Assembly (NCBI GenBank): GCA_001898935.1
Contig: MKVT01000032.1
Span: 1-53,737 of the forward strand
DNA: 53,737 bases
Reading direction: 5' to 3'
Source of the DNA: Paludibacter sp. 47-17
GTDB lineage: Bacteria > Bacteroidota > Bacteroidia > Bacteroidales > Paludibacteraceae
Each line of letters opens with the position of its first letter. The stretch's first letter is position 1. This document shows, one piece after another, positions 7,833 through 16,547 of this stretch. The notes under the pieces are model-generated. The model was given only the letters and a program-made list of their open reading frames with translations, was not told where the DNA came from and made no database searches. The position numbers and the translations under genes were made by a program.

Positions 7833-9131
7833 TCAGTCGTTTAAGTTGATATACTGACTGCCAAGGAACGGCAGTTTTACTAATTTACCTTGTTTATAGG
7901 CATTATATGGAGAGAGATTCTTATGTAGCCCCAAAGAGGACAAACGCACTATTTTAGTTTCACCCAATTCGTCTTTGTCGGTAAACCATATCGTATCACG
8001 GCGAATAAAATCCTCATTGAGAAGATTAATGTCGTGCGTTGTCAACAGCATTTGCGATGTTCCTTCACTATTCGCTAAAAAGACTTTTATAAAATAAGCC
8101 AGCAGTTCGTAATGGATGCTTGTTTCGACTTCATCAATAGGAACAAACCGATTGGTCTTTAGCAAGAAATTCAAAATTACGGCCATACCCAAAAACCTCA
8201 TTGTACCGTTGGATTCGAATTCTTCCGACAAATCATAAAGTTTGTCGCCAGCTTTATGTTTGAATGTCAATTCGGTATTTGTGATTTTCCCCTTTCTAAG
8301 CATATCGGCTTTTGCTTCATCACCAATAGGGGCGTTCTGAATCAGTTGCTCCAGTTCAGGGGTAATTAATTCCTCCTCTTCGTGTAATGCAACATCTTCT
8401 ATGTTGAAGTCAGAGGTTTTCAGGAAGTTTAGGATGAACTTCTTCAAGTCGCCCGATTCGTCTTTGTCCAATCGTGATTTGACATAGCCCGAAAGTAACA
8501 TACCCGGTGCCAGCACTTCTTTTACTTGTTTGGCAAAGTAATCGTACACATCATTTAGTTTCGTCCGCTCCACATTACTTTTACCAAATGCAGCAAGCAC
8601 ACTGCAATTATTAATAGTGTTGCCGGAAATCACATCTTGGCTTTTCTTTGTCATTTTCAGATTTACACCGAAATCTATTGTCGTGAAATTTGTTGCTGCA
8701 TCATAACTGCGGCTATACAATTTGGTAGGTCGGATAGAATCATAAACAATCAGTGTCTCGGAATGGATATATTTTGCATCCAATTCAAAAGTAAGGATAT
8801 ACTTCGACTGACCGATATAGAATACCATTGACATCTTAGTCTTTTCATTCCTTGATGTATCATCCAGCATGAAAGGAACAACCCCAGTTTTCTCGTTTCG
8901 GTCTTTGGGCATCCTAAGCACAAGCATCCTGAAAAATTCAACAGCATTCAAGATGTTGGTTTTGCCGGAAGCGTTAGCGCCATATATGATGCCTACTTTC
9001 AGCAACTTTATCCCATCCTTAACTTCATACGAATATTCATCAGACATAAAAGTATCTGACGACGGCTCAAAGCTTATCTTTTGTGGAGACTTTATTGAGA
9101 AAAAATTTTCAATGTTGAATTCTGCTATCAT
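7833..9131 (-). CDS. rloA: RloA-like AAA/ABC-type ATPase
   Basis: The 432-aa ATPase belongs to the SMC/ABC-like AAA_15/AAA_21 group: an N-terminal strand MIAEFNIENFFSIKSP, Walker A GANASGKT (51-58), a long helical insertion, a signature-like SNGTMRFLG, Walker B FVPIDEVE and an H-loop LLTTHD. Such proteins dimerise on ATP and act as sensors for a partner nuclease. It is the first gene of a five-gene minus-strand operon with a near-perfect promoter 30-60 bases upstream. RloA is the best family name from motif order; OLD-like ATPases are the main alternative. Confidence 0.78.
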   Translation of the reverse strand: MIAEFNIENFFSIKSPQKISFEPSSDTFMSDEYSYEVKDGIKLLKVGIIYGANASGKTNILNAVEFFRMLVLRMPKDRNEKTGVVPFMLDDTSRNEKTKMSMVFYIGQSKYILTFELDAKYIHSETLIVYDSIRPTKLYSRSYDAATNFTTIDFGVNLKMTKKSQDVISGNTINNCSVLAAFGKSNVERTKLNDVYDYFAKQVKEVLAPGMLLSGYVKSRLDKDESGDLKKFILNFLKTSDFNIEDVALHEEEELITPELEQLIQNAPIGDEAKADMLRKGKITNTELTFKHKAGDKLYDLSEEFESNGTMRFLGMAVILNFLLKTNRFVPIDEVETSIHYELLAYFIKVFLANSEGTSQMLLTTHDINLLNEDFIRRDTIWFTDKDELGETKIVRLSSLGLHKNLSPYNAYKQGKLVKLPFLGSQYINLND

Positions 9132-9159
9132 ATTCGTTGAATTTATCTATTACACGGTG

Positions 9160-9190
9160 CAAATGTACAAATAAAATCTTGCACAGCAAA
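9160..9190 (-). promoter_or_regulatory. Promoter of the RloAB-CBASS operon
   Basis: On the minus strand TTTG (9190-9187) and TACATTTG (9167-9160) are 19 bases apart, an almost ideal Bacteroidota promoter. No other promoter of this quality is visible before 3333, so the five genes are probably one transcript. Confidence 0.75.
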
Positions 9191-9553
9191 CTATGATTCG
9201 TGTTTTAGTGGAAAAATTACGAAATATAGTCACAAAATGTATTTTATGCGATTTTTAGAAGTAAATTCAAATCAAGCCCATTCCCAATCCTATGATAGAA
9301 TTTGTTTCGTTGTTTAGATTGTTGCAGTGGCTGAATAATAGTGCTAAAATGATACTAAATTGAAAGTCATCTGCTTTTATGTTACTGCAATATCGTAAAT
9401 ATCAGTATGTTAAAATATTACATCTTATTCCCCCAAGGCGGAGATATTTCCGTTGAGGAAAACCGGTACCATATACTCGAAGATGTTGTCCACCTCATAG
9501 TATTTGCATTGCTATGCGATTGTCTTGCTTCTTCTTTTCATATATGAGCGTAT
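9191..9553. other. Gap with a short gene remnant
   Basis: Mostly AT-rich sequence without a gene. On the minus strand, 9511-9425 reads KYYEVDNIFEYMVPVFLNG and then a few residues to a stop. It looks like the C-terminal scrap of a conserved protein cut off by a stop just upstream. I cannot name the family with confidence. Confidence 0.35.
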
Positions 9554-9763
9554 TTAAGAAATGAGTAACCAAAATATTCCCCCAATGATGAGGGCATAAG
9601 CCAAGATGTACACTGCGATTGCCAAAACGATGGTGAGGAGCAGCCGAAAGAGAAGTTTTCCCACACATATCCCTGTCAGCCAAAGCCAGACACTTCCACC
9701 CCAAAGGAGAGAGCCTGCGAGTGCAAGTGCCACCCAAATTGATATTCTGTATCTCAGTTTCAT
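9554..9763 (-). CDS. Small membrane protein, unknown function
   Basis: 69 aa: a basic start (MKLRYR), two hydrophobic segments (about residues 8-32 and 38-66) joined by TGICVGK, and almost no soluble part. The clean membrane pattern, with tryptophan and glycine at the segment ends, suggests a real gene. No partner or family can be named; neighbours on both sides are non-coding. An overlapping longer frame (9495-9821) has no such pattern and is less likely. Confidence 0.5.
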   Translation of the reverse strand: MKLRYRISIWVALALAGSLLWGGSVWLWLTGICVGKLLFRLLLTIVLAIAVYILAYALIIGGIFWLLIS

Positions 9764-10358
9764 CTTGTCTGATTTTTTTGATTTTATGCGGATTCCAGAG
9801 GTGAGGGAGTTGAGTTTCCATTTTTCATTTTCTCTGTCCTCGTGTTTCCGACATTTTTTATGCGTCTTTCCGTCGGGTCTGTCGTTTTCGTTTCAGTGGC
9901 GTAAAAAGGTAGGGCTCAGGACAAACAAGGTTTTACGGCGAGAATACTACCTGCAATGAAATGGAAGTGTGGAGATTGTCGTCGTAACGGCTTGCCGCTC
10001 CGACCTTTTTTGTCCGTGAAAGCCCGAAACTACCTTTGCCGCTGACAACGAACAACCGATCCCGATGCGAATACATAGAATGGAACGTGGAGAGGAACAC
10101 CGGAGAGGACAGAGCGAAAAAAATGAAAGGCAGTCTTCACAAGAAAGACTGCCATAACAATGAATAATGAGACGAAAGGAATAAAGCTGTTGTCTGAACA
10201 GAGAATTATTAGAAAAGAAAAACGGAGAAAGTTTCGTCTTTCTCCACAGATAATATTACCTTTGTCGTATTCAAAAGCGATTCTTTGAAAATGCAAAATA
10301 GGGAAGAATATAGAACATCGCTGGTTTCCTTATCGTTACCAACTTTTCTTTTTCATTG
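9764..10358. other. Non-coding gap before the integrase remnant
   Basis: No ORF has coding character. The only clear structure is the minus-strand terminator at 10110-10153. The right edge of the defence island probably lies near 10390, where the integrase frame loses its family match. Confidence 0.4.
10110..10153 (-). terminator. Minus-strand terminator
   Basis: Stem GGCAGTCTT / AAGACTGCC (10129-10137 with 10145-10153). On the minus strand the stem is followed by a T-rich run (10128 down to about 10115). It would end transcripts from the integrase remnant. Confidence 0.65.
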
Positions 10359-11435
10359 TCACAATTCGCTGAAATATAGCCACTTGTGAATTTTGCTATG
10401 TTTAGCCATGTGGAAAGTAAGGTTCTTTCTGATTCCGGACAGATCGGCAATCTCCTTCAGGTATGAATTTAGTTTCTGGTTGCTGATTATTGGAAGGATT
10501 TCCCCATTTGGGAGCTTATTTTTGTACTTGTTCAGGATCATTTTGGGAATATCCAATAACGGGACATTGACATCTGTGCCTGTCTTCACCCGTTTGGTCA
10601 TAATCCAAAGGTTGCCGTCAAACGATTTGCGGATATGCTCCTTTCTAAGACCTGCCACATCTATGTAAGCCAAACCGCAAAAACAAGAAAAGATAAATAA
10701 ATCACGAACATGTTCCAACCTTTCTGATACAAGGTTGAGTTCTAGTATTTTTTTGATTTCATCTTCCGTAAGATAGCCTCTATCCACTTTTTGCAGCCGG
10801 ATTTTGTAATTCGCAAAAGGATCGCCAATAACTATTCCGTTGTTTCTGGCAATCAGAACGATGCGCTTAAAAAACTGCATAAATTTGGCTGTGGTGTTGG
10901 AATTGCATTTGCAGATCGTTTTAAGATACACTTCAAAATCGGTGATAAACATTAGGTTTATCTCTTGCAGTGCAATGTCCGACAAGTTGTACTTGTGTCT
11001 TATAAAGTTCTCAAGATGCTTCCGGGTTACTTCATACTTTTGATAAGTAGATGCGGATTTGGATATACCGATGAGTTGTTTCACATCGTTGTTGTGCTTC
11101 ACGAACAGATCCAGTAATGTCGCATGATTCTCTGAATGACCCAGGAACTCATTCTTTACCTTTTCGGCGGTAACGTAGTTGTCCCGCCGCTGTTGTTCGT
11201 GGTAGATTTGGTTGAGGGAAGCTTTGATGTCATCCAGCAGCTTGTTGATTTGGCCGGCAGACTTTCCTGTGGCTTTTCCTGCTTTCACATTCCAGTTCTC
11301 GGGAAGGATGCTTTGTTTCGTACTGAACTGGCAAACTTTTCCATCAACGGTAACTCTTGTCATAATCGACACCTCCCCGTTACGCTTTTCCGACCCTTTT
11401 TTCAGGTAGAAAAGGACTTTAAATGTACTCTTCAT
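10359..11435 (-). pseudogene. Tyrosine recombinase (integrase), C-terminus missing
   Basis: The start is taken at ATG 11435; an in-frame ATG at 11450 is possible. The roughly 358-aa frame has the Bacteroidota integrase layout: an arm-binding N-terminus (STFKVLFYLKK), a SAM-like core-binding domain, and a catalytic domain beginning DRGYLTEDEI with CGLAYIDVAGLRKEH. It reaches LTFHMAKHS, where box II (HxxR-type) should begin, and then runs into unrelated IHKWLYFSEL and stops. The second arginine, the following histidine and the tyrosine nucleophile, about 45 residues in all, are absent. It therefore cannot carry out strand exchange. Confidence 0.8.
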
Positions 11436-11633
11436 AATCTCACTTTTCAATGTTACAAAATTACTTTTAATATATTAATTGTGAGATATATACAGACTGT
11501 ACAAATTAGGACAGCGAGAGGTCAATTTTGGACAAATCGTTACCGTTTTTGTCCGGAACGGAATCGGTATCGATTTAGGCACAAATTTGTGTCTTTTGGG
11601 GGCTTTTTCGTGTCTTTTGTGACGGACATATTG

Positions 11634-11674
11634 AAAAAAAAAGCCTACAAGTCAACAACTTGTAGGCTTTTGTA
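11634..11674. terminator. Bidirectional terminator
   Basis: Stem AAAGCCTACAAGT / ACTTGTAGGCTTT (11640-11652 with 11658-11670), an A-run before and a T-run after, so it can work on both strands. It isolates the integrase remnant from the region to the right. Confidence 0.7.
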
Positions 11675-11874
11675 CTGATTATGAACCTTTCTCCTTATGT
11701 CTTGATAATCAAATGATTGTTTTTTAAAAAAATGTCATAGGTTACGAATTAGCAAAAGGTTGTAGATTCCCTTTTTTGACCGCTCTTGGCTGCTATTTGT
11801 CTGCCTATCTCTTGGGTTCAAAGATACAACATATTTTCAAATAAGCAAGTGTCCTGAACACTAATTATTTAAGA

Positions 11875-11924
11875 TTGGTGCAAGGTGCAAGTCTATCTAT
11901 ATAGATACTTGCACCTTGCACCAA
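11875..11924. repeat. Perfect 18-bp inverted repeat
   Basis: Arms TTGGTGCAAGGTGCAAGT (11875-11892) and its exact complement (11907-11924). The 14-base centre holds ATCTATATAGAT, itself a palindrome. Each arm contains a tandem GGTGCAA. No T-run follows, so it is not an ordinary terminator. Possible roles are protein binding at an element end or a DNA cruciform. Confidence 0.7.
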
Positions 11925-11966
11925 AATTCTAAATAGAAAAGCTTTTAATACCATAAACAAATTTGG

Positions 11967-11974
11967 TATCTTTG
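11967..11974 (+). promoter_or_regulatory. -7 box of the leader RNA
   Basis: TATCTTTG matches TAnnTTTG. The -33 region (TTTTA near 11943-11947) is weak. Transcription from about 11981 would produce the structured leader at 12024-12181 and then the DHFR-like locus. The surrounding GTATCTTTGC also fits the CTnDOT core pattern GTANNTTTGC. Confidence 0.5.
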
Positions 11975-12023
11975 CAAAAGATAAATAGAATTATAGCGGG
12001 TATACCCGTTTATATATAACATA

Positions 12024-12181
12024 ACGTTCGCTGAACGTCTCATTGCGAAAACTGGTAACTTTCAATTAGAAGAGACAAAGCGCATGTTCATGCTATGCGA
12101 AAGTATGGCGTGGGTTGCTTGTTTCTTCTAAGGGCATACCAGTGCCTCGCAATGGAACATGCGTGTCCCACGCTTTTTTTT
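12024..12181 (+). ncRNA. Structured leader RNA with competing terminator
   Basis: A 6-bp hairpin (12024-12038) comes first. A three-part nested stem follows: 12041-12047 with 12148-12154, 12051-12057 with 12137-12143, and 12066-12076 with 12121-12131. Its large loop holds two segments complementary to DNA beyond the stem: 12081-12089 with 12155-12163 (9 bp) and 12108-12114 with 12167-12173 (7 bp). The last 13 bases before a T8 run also fold as a local terminator, GCGTG-TCC-CACGC (12161-12173). Loop pairing would break that terminator. This looks like a cis-acting attenuator upstream of 12221. The ligand or signal is unknown. Confidence 0.6.
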
Positions 12182-12220
12182 ATATAGCGACCAATGGTAT
12201 GAACGATTAAATTCAAAAAT

Positions 12221-12639
12221 ATGAAAAAGATTATCCTGTATATCGCCGCATCTCTTGATCAACGCATCGCCGAACCGGATGGTAGTTTGGAGTGGCTCAC
12301 CGGATTTCCAAATCCGGAAAAGACAGATTACGGCTATAAAGAACTATTGTCTTCGGTTGATACGGTCATTATGGGCGGTCGTACTTATCGCGAAATTATG
12401 AATATGGATGTAATTTGGCCGTATCCGAAACAAATGACGTATGTTGTAGTGGAGAATTGACTTCAATGTTACTCGAAGCAGATTTGGTTGACGAAATGCA
12501 AATCTGCTACTTTCCTGTAATTTTAGGCAAAGGAATACCTCTATTTCTTGAACAAAATAAGGAATCTAAGTGGAAAATAATAAAGACAAAAGTATATGAT
12601 TCGGGTGTGTTGAAAATTGATTACCAAAAATTTTTATAA
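12221..12639 (+). pseudogene. DHFR-like/RibD C-terminal family protein with internal deletion
   Basis: The first part (MKKIILYIAASLDQRIAEPD, then SVDTVIMGGRTY and MTYVVV) matches the N-terminal half of the small DHFR-like RibD_C proteins. The frame then stops at 12458-12460. From about 12455 the next frame gives GELTSMLLEADLVDEMQICY and PVILGKGIPLF, the C-terminal half. Together they give about 137 residues against some 175 in the family, so roughly 40-45 residues in the middle, including the GG nucleotide-binding segment, are missing. The gene is dead, but its structured leader is intact. Confidence 0.8.
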
Positions 12640-12694
12640 TTTCATGTAGGGTATTCACCCTTTCAAACGGTATATTAAAAAACAGTCCAGCAGG

Positions 12695-13183
12695 ATGTTA
12701 AACAAAGCAGAGTTCAAACAGATATTCGACAAGTACTTCGATACGATACGAAGCTTCATCTACTATCGCTGTGGCGATGTAGATGCAGCATCCGATATGG
12801 CTCAGGATGTATTTATGAAGATATGGGAGAAACGGGAGCAGCTTAATGCATTGGAGTTAAAGCCGTTGCTTTATAAAATTGCAAACGATATGATCATAAG
12901 CAGCTATCGGAAGAATAACAGCCGTGTGGATTATGAGCAAAGCATGACAACGCAGGAACAATCTCAGCTATCTCCCGAAGAAGAATTAAATTTTCAGGAA
13001 CTATCCTCCATGTATGCCAAAGCACTCGAACAGATGCCCGAAATACAACGTGTTGTATTTCTCATGAACAGAAACGATGAAATGAAATATCACGAAATTG
13101 CCGAATGTCTGCAACTAAGTGTGAAAGCTGTGGAAAAGCGAATGAGTGGCGCTTTGCAATATCTCAGGGCTCAATTATTATAA
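12695..13183 (+). CDS. ECF sigma factor (RpoE-like)
   Basis: 162 aa with sigma region 2 (FDTIRSFIYYRCGDVDAASD, then MAQDVFMKIW) and region 4 (MPEIQRVVFLM, then MKYHEIAECLQLSVKAVEKR). The FecR anti-sigma gene starts 11 bases after its stop and a TonB receptor with a signalling domain follows, so this is a FecI-type cell-surface signalling set. It would direct RNA polymerase to the metal-uptake and resistance genes once the receptor is occupied. The likely targets lie downstream, but no sigma-specific promoter motif can be recognised. Confidence 0.88.
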   Translation: MLNKAEFKQIFDKYFDTIRSFIYYRCGDVDAASDMAQDVFMKIWEKREQLNALELKPLLYKIANDMIISSYRKNNSRVDYEQSMTTQEQSQLSPEEELNFQELSSMYAKALEQMPEIQRVVFLMNRNDEMKYHEIAECLQLSVKAVEKRMSGALQYLRAQLL

Positions 13184-13194
13184 TTTAGGATAAT

Positions 13195-13980
13195 ATGAAA
13201 ACGGAAGACATTAAAATAACTCCAAAGTGGAGCAAAAGCAAAGAAGATATCTGGAACGATATGTTCGAGCAATTGGAAGACAACCCAAAAGTAATCGAAA
13301 TGAAACCTCGCAGGAAACCTGTATGGCTATATGTTGCAGCAGCAGTTGCAACCATCGTTATACTATTGCCCGGCATCGCTTTCCTTTATACCAAAAGCGA
13401 AACAGCAGGTAGAGGATCTCATCTGGCAGTAGCGTTGCCCGATGGTTCGAAGGTAGAACTGAATGCAGAAAGTAAAATCACCTATAAACCCTTTTGGTGG
13501 ATGGTTTCACGCAATGTCGAGCTTCAGGGAGAAGCTTATTTTGAAGTTGAGAAAGGAAGTAAGTTCGACGTTCGTTCCGGTGATTATACAGTCAGCGTGC
13601 TCGGTACCAGTTTCAATATCTTCTCGCGTGCCGACAAATATGCCGTAACCTGTCTTACCGGAAAAGTGAGTGTAGCCGATAAAGCCACATCCGTAGTCCT
13701 TACTCCCAATATGCAGGCTATTCTGAATAATAATCAACTGATAACCGCAAACATTGAAAATGCCAAAGAGGCTATTAATTGGAAAGAAGGCAGATTTGTT
13801 TTCGTAAGCGTGCCGTTGGTAGAAGTTATACAGGAAATTGAAAGACAATACGATATAAACGTACAGCCCGGCTCAAATTTAGATTACCTTTACTCCGGCA
13901 ACTTTACCAAAACACAGAACCCCGAAGATGTACTGAAAATCGTAGGTAAACCGTTCGGTATTGAATTTAAAATGAAATAA
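13195..13980 (+). CDS. FecR-type anti-sigma factor
   Basis: 261 aa. A short cytoplasmic part (1-42) precedes one membrane helix (about 43-65, WLYVAAAVATIVILLPG). The periplasmic FecR domain follows, with LPDGSKVELNAESKI, VELQGEAYFEV and VSVLGTSFNI, then a DUF4974-like end where LVEVIQEIERQYDI starts. The protein holds the sigma factor at the membrane and transmits receptor occupancy. Its stop directly abuts the receptor start codon, so the two are probably translationally coupled. No defect is seen. Confidence 0.9.
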   Translation: MKTEDIKITPKWSKSKEDIWNDMFEQLEDNPKVIEMKPRRKPVWLYVAAAVATIVILLPGIAFLYTKSETAGRGSHLAVALPDGSKVELNAESKITYKPFWWMVSRNVELQGEAYFEVEKGSKFDVRSGDYTVSVLGTSFNIFSRADKYAVTCLTGKVSVADKATSVVLTPNMQAILNNNQLITANIENAKEAINWKEGRFVFVSVPLVEVIQEIERQYDINVQPGSNLDYLYSGNFTKTQNPEDVLKIVGKPFGIEFKMK

Positions 13981-16410
13981 TTGAAGAAAATACTTTTCAT
14001 ACTCGCTATAATTCTGATGAATACTATTGCAGCGTCCGCACAGGAGCTGCATTTAGTCGTTAAAGACAAACCGTTGAACGATGTATTGAGAAGTCTGCAT
14101 GTTGAACTCTCTTTCGACGACAACGCCCTTTCCAAATACCGCATTACCATCAACCGGCAGTTCGGCAATGCCGAACAGGCCATCTCATTCTTACTGAAAG
14201 ATAAACCTTTCCAATATGAGAAAATCAATGGTGTGTATGTTATCAGCCCTTCTGTAAAACCAGTACAGACAATTCTGCCTGTCATTGAAGAAAAGAAATA
14301 TTACACCTATTCCGGCAACCTTACCGATGCCGAAAGTGGTGAAAGTTTACCCTATGCTTATATTACTACTCGCGATGGCATCATATCCACAGACGAGACA
14401 GGCTATTTCACATTCCGCACCGAAAGAAAAGGAAAGCTGAACATTCAAGCTCAATATCTGGGATATGTAAAACGAGATACGATAATAACAACCGGATTCA
14501 ATCTTATCAGCCTTAACCCTTTGGCATATACAATGGATGAAGTCGTTATCAATTCCGTTCCCTCTACCATGCTGATACAGTCCGGTGGAAATCCCGGCGA
14601 AATGCGAATTAATCATCAGGTAGCCAAATATATTCCCGGTAGCATCGACAATTCCATTTTCAATCTGATGCGCATGATGCCCGGTGTAAGGGCATCGGGC
14701 GAACCATCTGAAGATATGATCGTGTGGGGCAGTAATATGGGCGAGAGCAAAATAACATACGACGGATATACCTTGTTCGGTATAAAGAACTATAACGACC
14801 ATATCGGTTCAGTAAATCCCTATATGGTAAAAGACATACGCATTATGAAAGGCGGATACGGCTCTAATCAGGGAGGACGTATCGGAGCTGTTACAGAGAT
14901 AACCGGTATAGACGGCAACTTTGATGTCCCGGCAGTAAAGGCGGCCATCAGCAATTATACAATGAATCTCTTTGCTTCGGCTCCCCTGACAAAGAATTTG
15001 AATATTTCTGCTGCTTACAGGCAAACTTTTTACAACTTATATAACAATGAAAAAGTTGATTTTTCCGGTAATGGCAATAATCCGCAAAGCCTTTCAGATG
15101 TATATATCAAACCGGACTACCATTTCAGGGATGCCAATATCAAATTATCAGGAAAGGCATATCGGGATGATTCCTATTATATCAGCTTGTATGGGGCCGA
15201 CGACCGCTTTAAATTCTCGGTAGGCCAACCGGATGAGTACGACATCAACGCATCTGAAAAGAACAGGCAATATGGCGGAGCAGCTTCTTATAAACGGGTA
15301 TGGGAAAATGGTTCGGCTACTAAAATTGTGGCTGCATTTTCACGGCTTACCTCTCTATTAGATAACCTTGCGATCGTTGGGAATAAAAAACCTACAACAG
15401 AAGATGTCAGTCATCTGGATAATGAGGTACAAGAATTTTCGATAAAACTCAACCATGACTTTTATATCGGAAACCGGAACAAAGTGCAAATTGGCGGAGA
15501 GTGGCAGCAATATCGGGTCAGCCTGAATGATTTGTGCGGAGAACTGGAAAAACCTACCTTTTATGTGAATGATAATATATTATTGGGTAAACTGTCTTTG
15601 AACGCAGGCATACGAGTGGATATGCCCCTGAATAAAAAAGTATATGTACAACCCCGTTTGTCAGGATCTTATAAACTATCGGAAGAACTGACTGCAACCG
15701 CATCATGGGGGCTTTACAACCAGTTCCTTACCCGTACCACATATCAGTATGATGAATCTGGATTCCAAACTGTATGGACTATGGCGGACAGTACCTTTAC
15801 AAAAGCAATGCACACTACCGCAGGCATTGCATACAGCAAAAACGGTTTTTTGGTCAGTCTGGAGGGGTATCATAAAAAGACAAAAAACAGTCAGTTTTTT
15901 TTGGATAACATCGTCTATAAAATAGATAATACAATTTTAGGCGCAGACCTGTTTGCTAAAAAACAGATCGGAAACCATACTTTATACGGTTCATATTCCA
16001 TCAATAGCCTTAGTAAACCTCAAAATGAACTGTCGCATGAAATAAAAATCGGAGGTATCGGAGCATTCAATCCGTTCTATTTTTCTTTGAGTTACGTTTA
16101 CGGTACAGGCTTTGCCTATATCTCTACCGGAGGTCATGGACATGGACAAGGCGGCGAAGAAGGGGGACACAGTTCAGAGCACGAGCATACGAATTCTTCT
16201 GACGAGACATATAGCCGTTTCGATATAAGTGCTACATACCGAACACAAATAAAAAAAGTAAGATTGCAAGCGGGTATGTCGCTATTAAACGTGTTCGGCA
16301 CTAAGAATATAAAATACAACTATCAAATTTCCAGTCAAAACAATGCAACAAATATCTTCACAAAGGCAACTCCATTTACACCGACAGTCTTTCTGGAAGT
16401 TACATTCTGA
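13981..16410 (+). CDS. TonB-dependent receptor with signalling domain and His-rich loop
   Basis: The start is TTG at 13981, immediately after the fecR stop; it gives a good signal peptide (KKILFILAIILMNTIAASAQ). An STN signalling domain (about 25-90), a carboxypeptidase-regulatory-like domain (about 105-190), a plug (NSIFNLMRMMPGVRASGE) and a beta barrel follow, ending in phenylalanine. The 809-aa size is normal. Near residues 717-738 an extracellular-loop-like stretch is rich in His, Gly and Glu (GGHGHGQGGEEGGH), which suggests a metal or metal complex as ligand. It acts with the sigma/FecR pair. The nature of the metal is inferred from the neighbours only. Confidence 0.88.
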   Translation: MKKILFILAIILMNTIAASAQELHLVVKDKPLNDVLRSLHVELSFDDNALSKYRITINRQFGNAEQAISFLLKDKPFQYEKINGVYVISPSVKPVQTILPVIEEKKYYTYSGNLTDAESGESLPYAYITTRDGIISTDETGYFTFRTERKGKLNIQAQYLGYVKRDTIITTGFNLISLNPLAYTMDEVVINSVPSTMLIQSGGNPGEMRINHQVAKYIPGSIDNSIFNLMRMMPGVRASGEPSEDMIVWGSNMGESKITYDGYTLFGIKNYNDHIGSVNPYMVKDIRIMKGGYGSNQGGRIGAVTEITGIDGNFDVPAVKAAISNYTMNLFASAPLTKNLNISAAYRQTFYNLYNNEKVDFSGNGNNPQSLSDVYIKPDYHFRDANIKLSGKAYRDDSYYISLYGADDRFKFSVGQPDEYDINASEKNRQYGGAASYKRVWENGSATKIVAAFSRLTSLLDNLAIVGNKKPTTEDVSHLDNEVQEFSIKLNHDFYIGNRNKVQIGGEWQQYRVSLNDLCGELEKPTFYVNDNILLGKLSLNAGIRVDMPLNKKVYVQPRLSGSYKLSEELTATASWGLYNQFLTRTTYQYDESGFQTVWTMADSTFTKAMHTTAGIAYSKNGFLVSLEGYHKKTKNSQFFLDNIVYKIDNTILGADLFAKKQIGNHTLYGSYSINSLSKPQNELSHEIKIGGIGAFNPFYFSLSYVYGTGFAYISTGGHGHGQGGEEGGHSSEHEHTNSSDETYSRFDISATYRTQIKKVRLQAGMSLLNVFGTKNIKYNYQISSQNNATNIFTKATPFTPTVFLEVTF

Positions 16411-16457
16411 TTTTTAACAGTTTATTTAAAATAGAATCATCATTTATTTAAAATTTT

Positions 16458-16465
16458 TATCTTTG
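16458..16465 (+). promoter_or_regulatory. -7 box before the His-rich lipoprotein
   Basis: TATCTTTG matches TAnnTTTG, about 90 bases before the likely start codon. No TTTG box is seen 19-21 bases upstream, so activation by a regulator or by the local ECF sigma factor is possible. Confidence 0.5.
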
Positions 16466-16547
16466 ACTGTAGGGTAAAACCTCACTGACACGGTATATAA
16501 ATGAAAGCGCTTCAACAATGAATATCATTAATAAATTAAAAATAAAG

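Noticed and set aside
9495-9821. 108-aa minus-strand ORF overlapping the small membrane protein
   Set aside because: Composition looks random, while the overlapping 69-aa frame has two clean membrane segments.
10030-10296. 88-aa minus-strand ORF in the gap before the integrase
   Set aside because: It spans the terminator hairpin at 10110-10153 and shows no conserved pattern.
11966-11975. GTATCTTTGC as a CTnDOT-type attachment core
   Set aside because: It also fits the TAnnTTTG promoter box, and a second match lies on the minus strand at 9168-9159 inside the rloA promoter. No flanking repeats support an att site.
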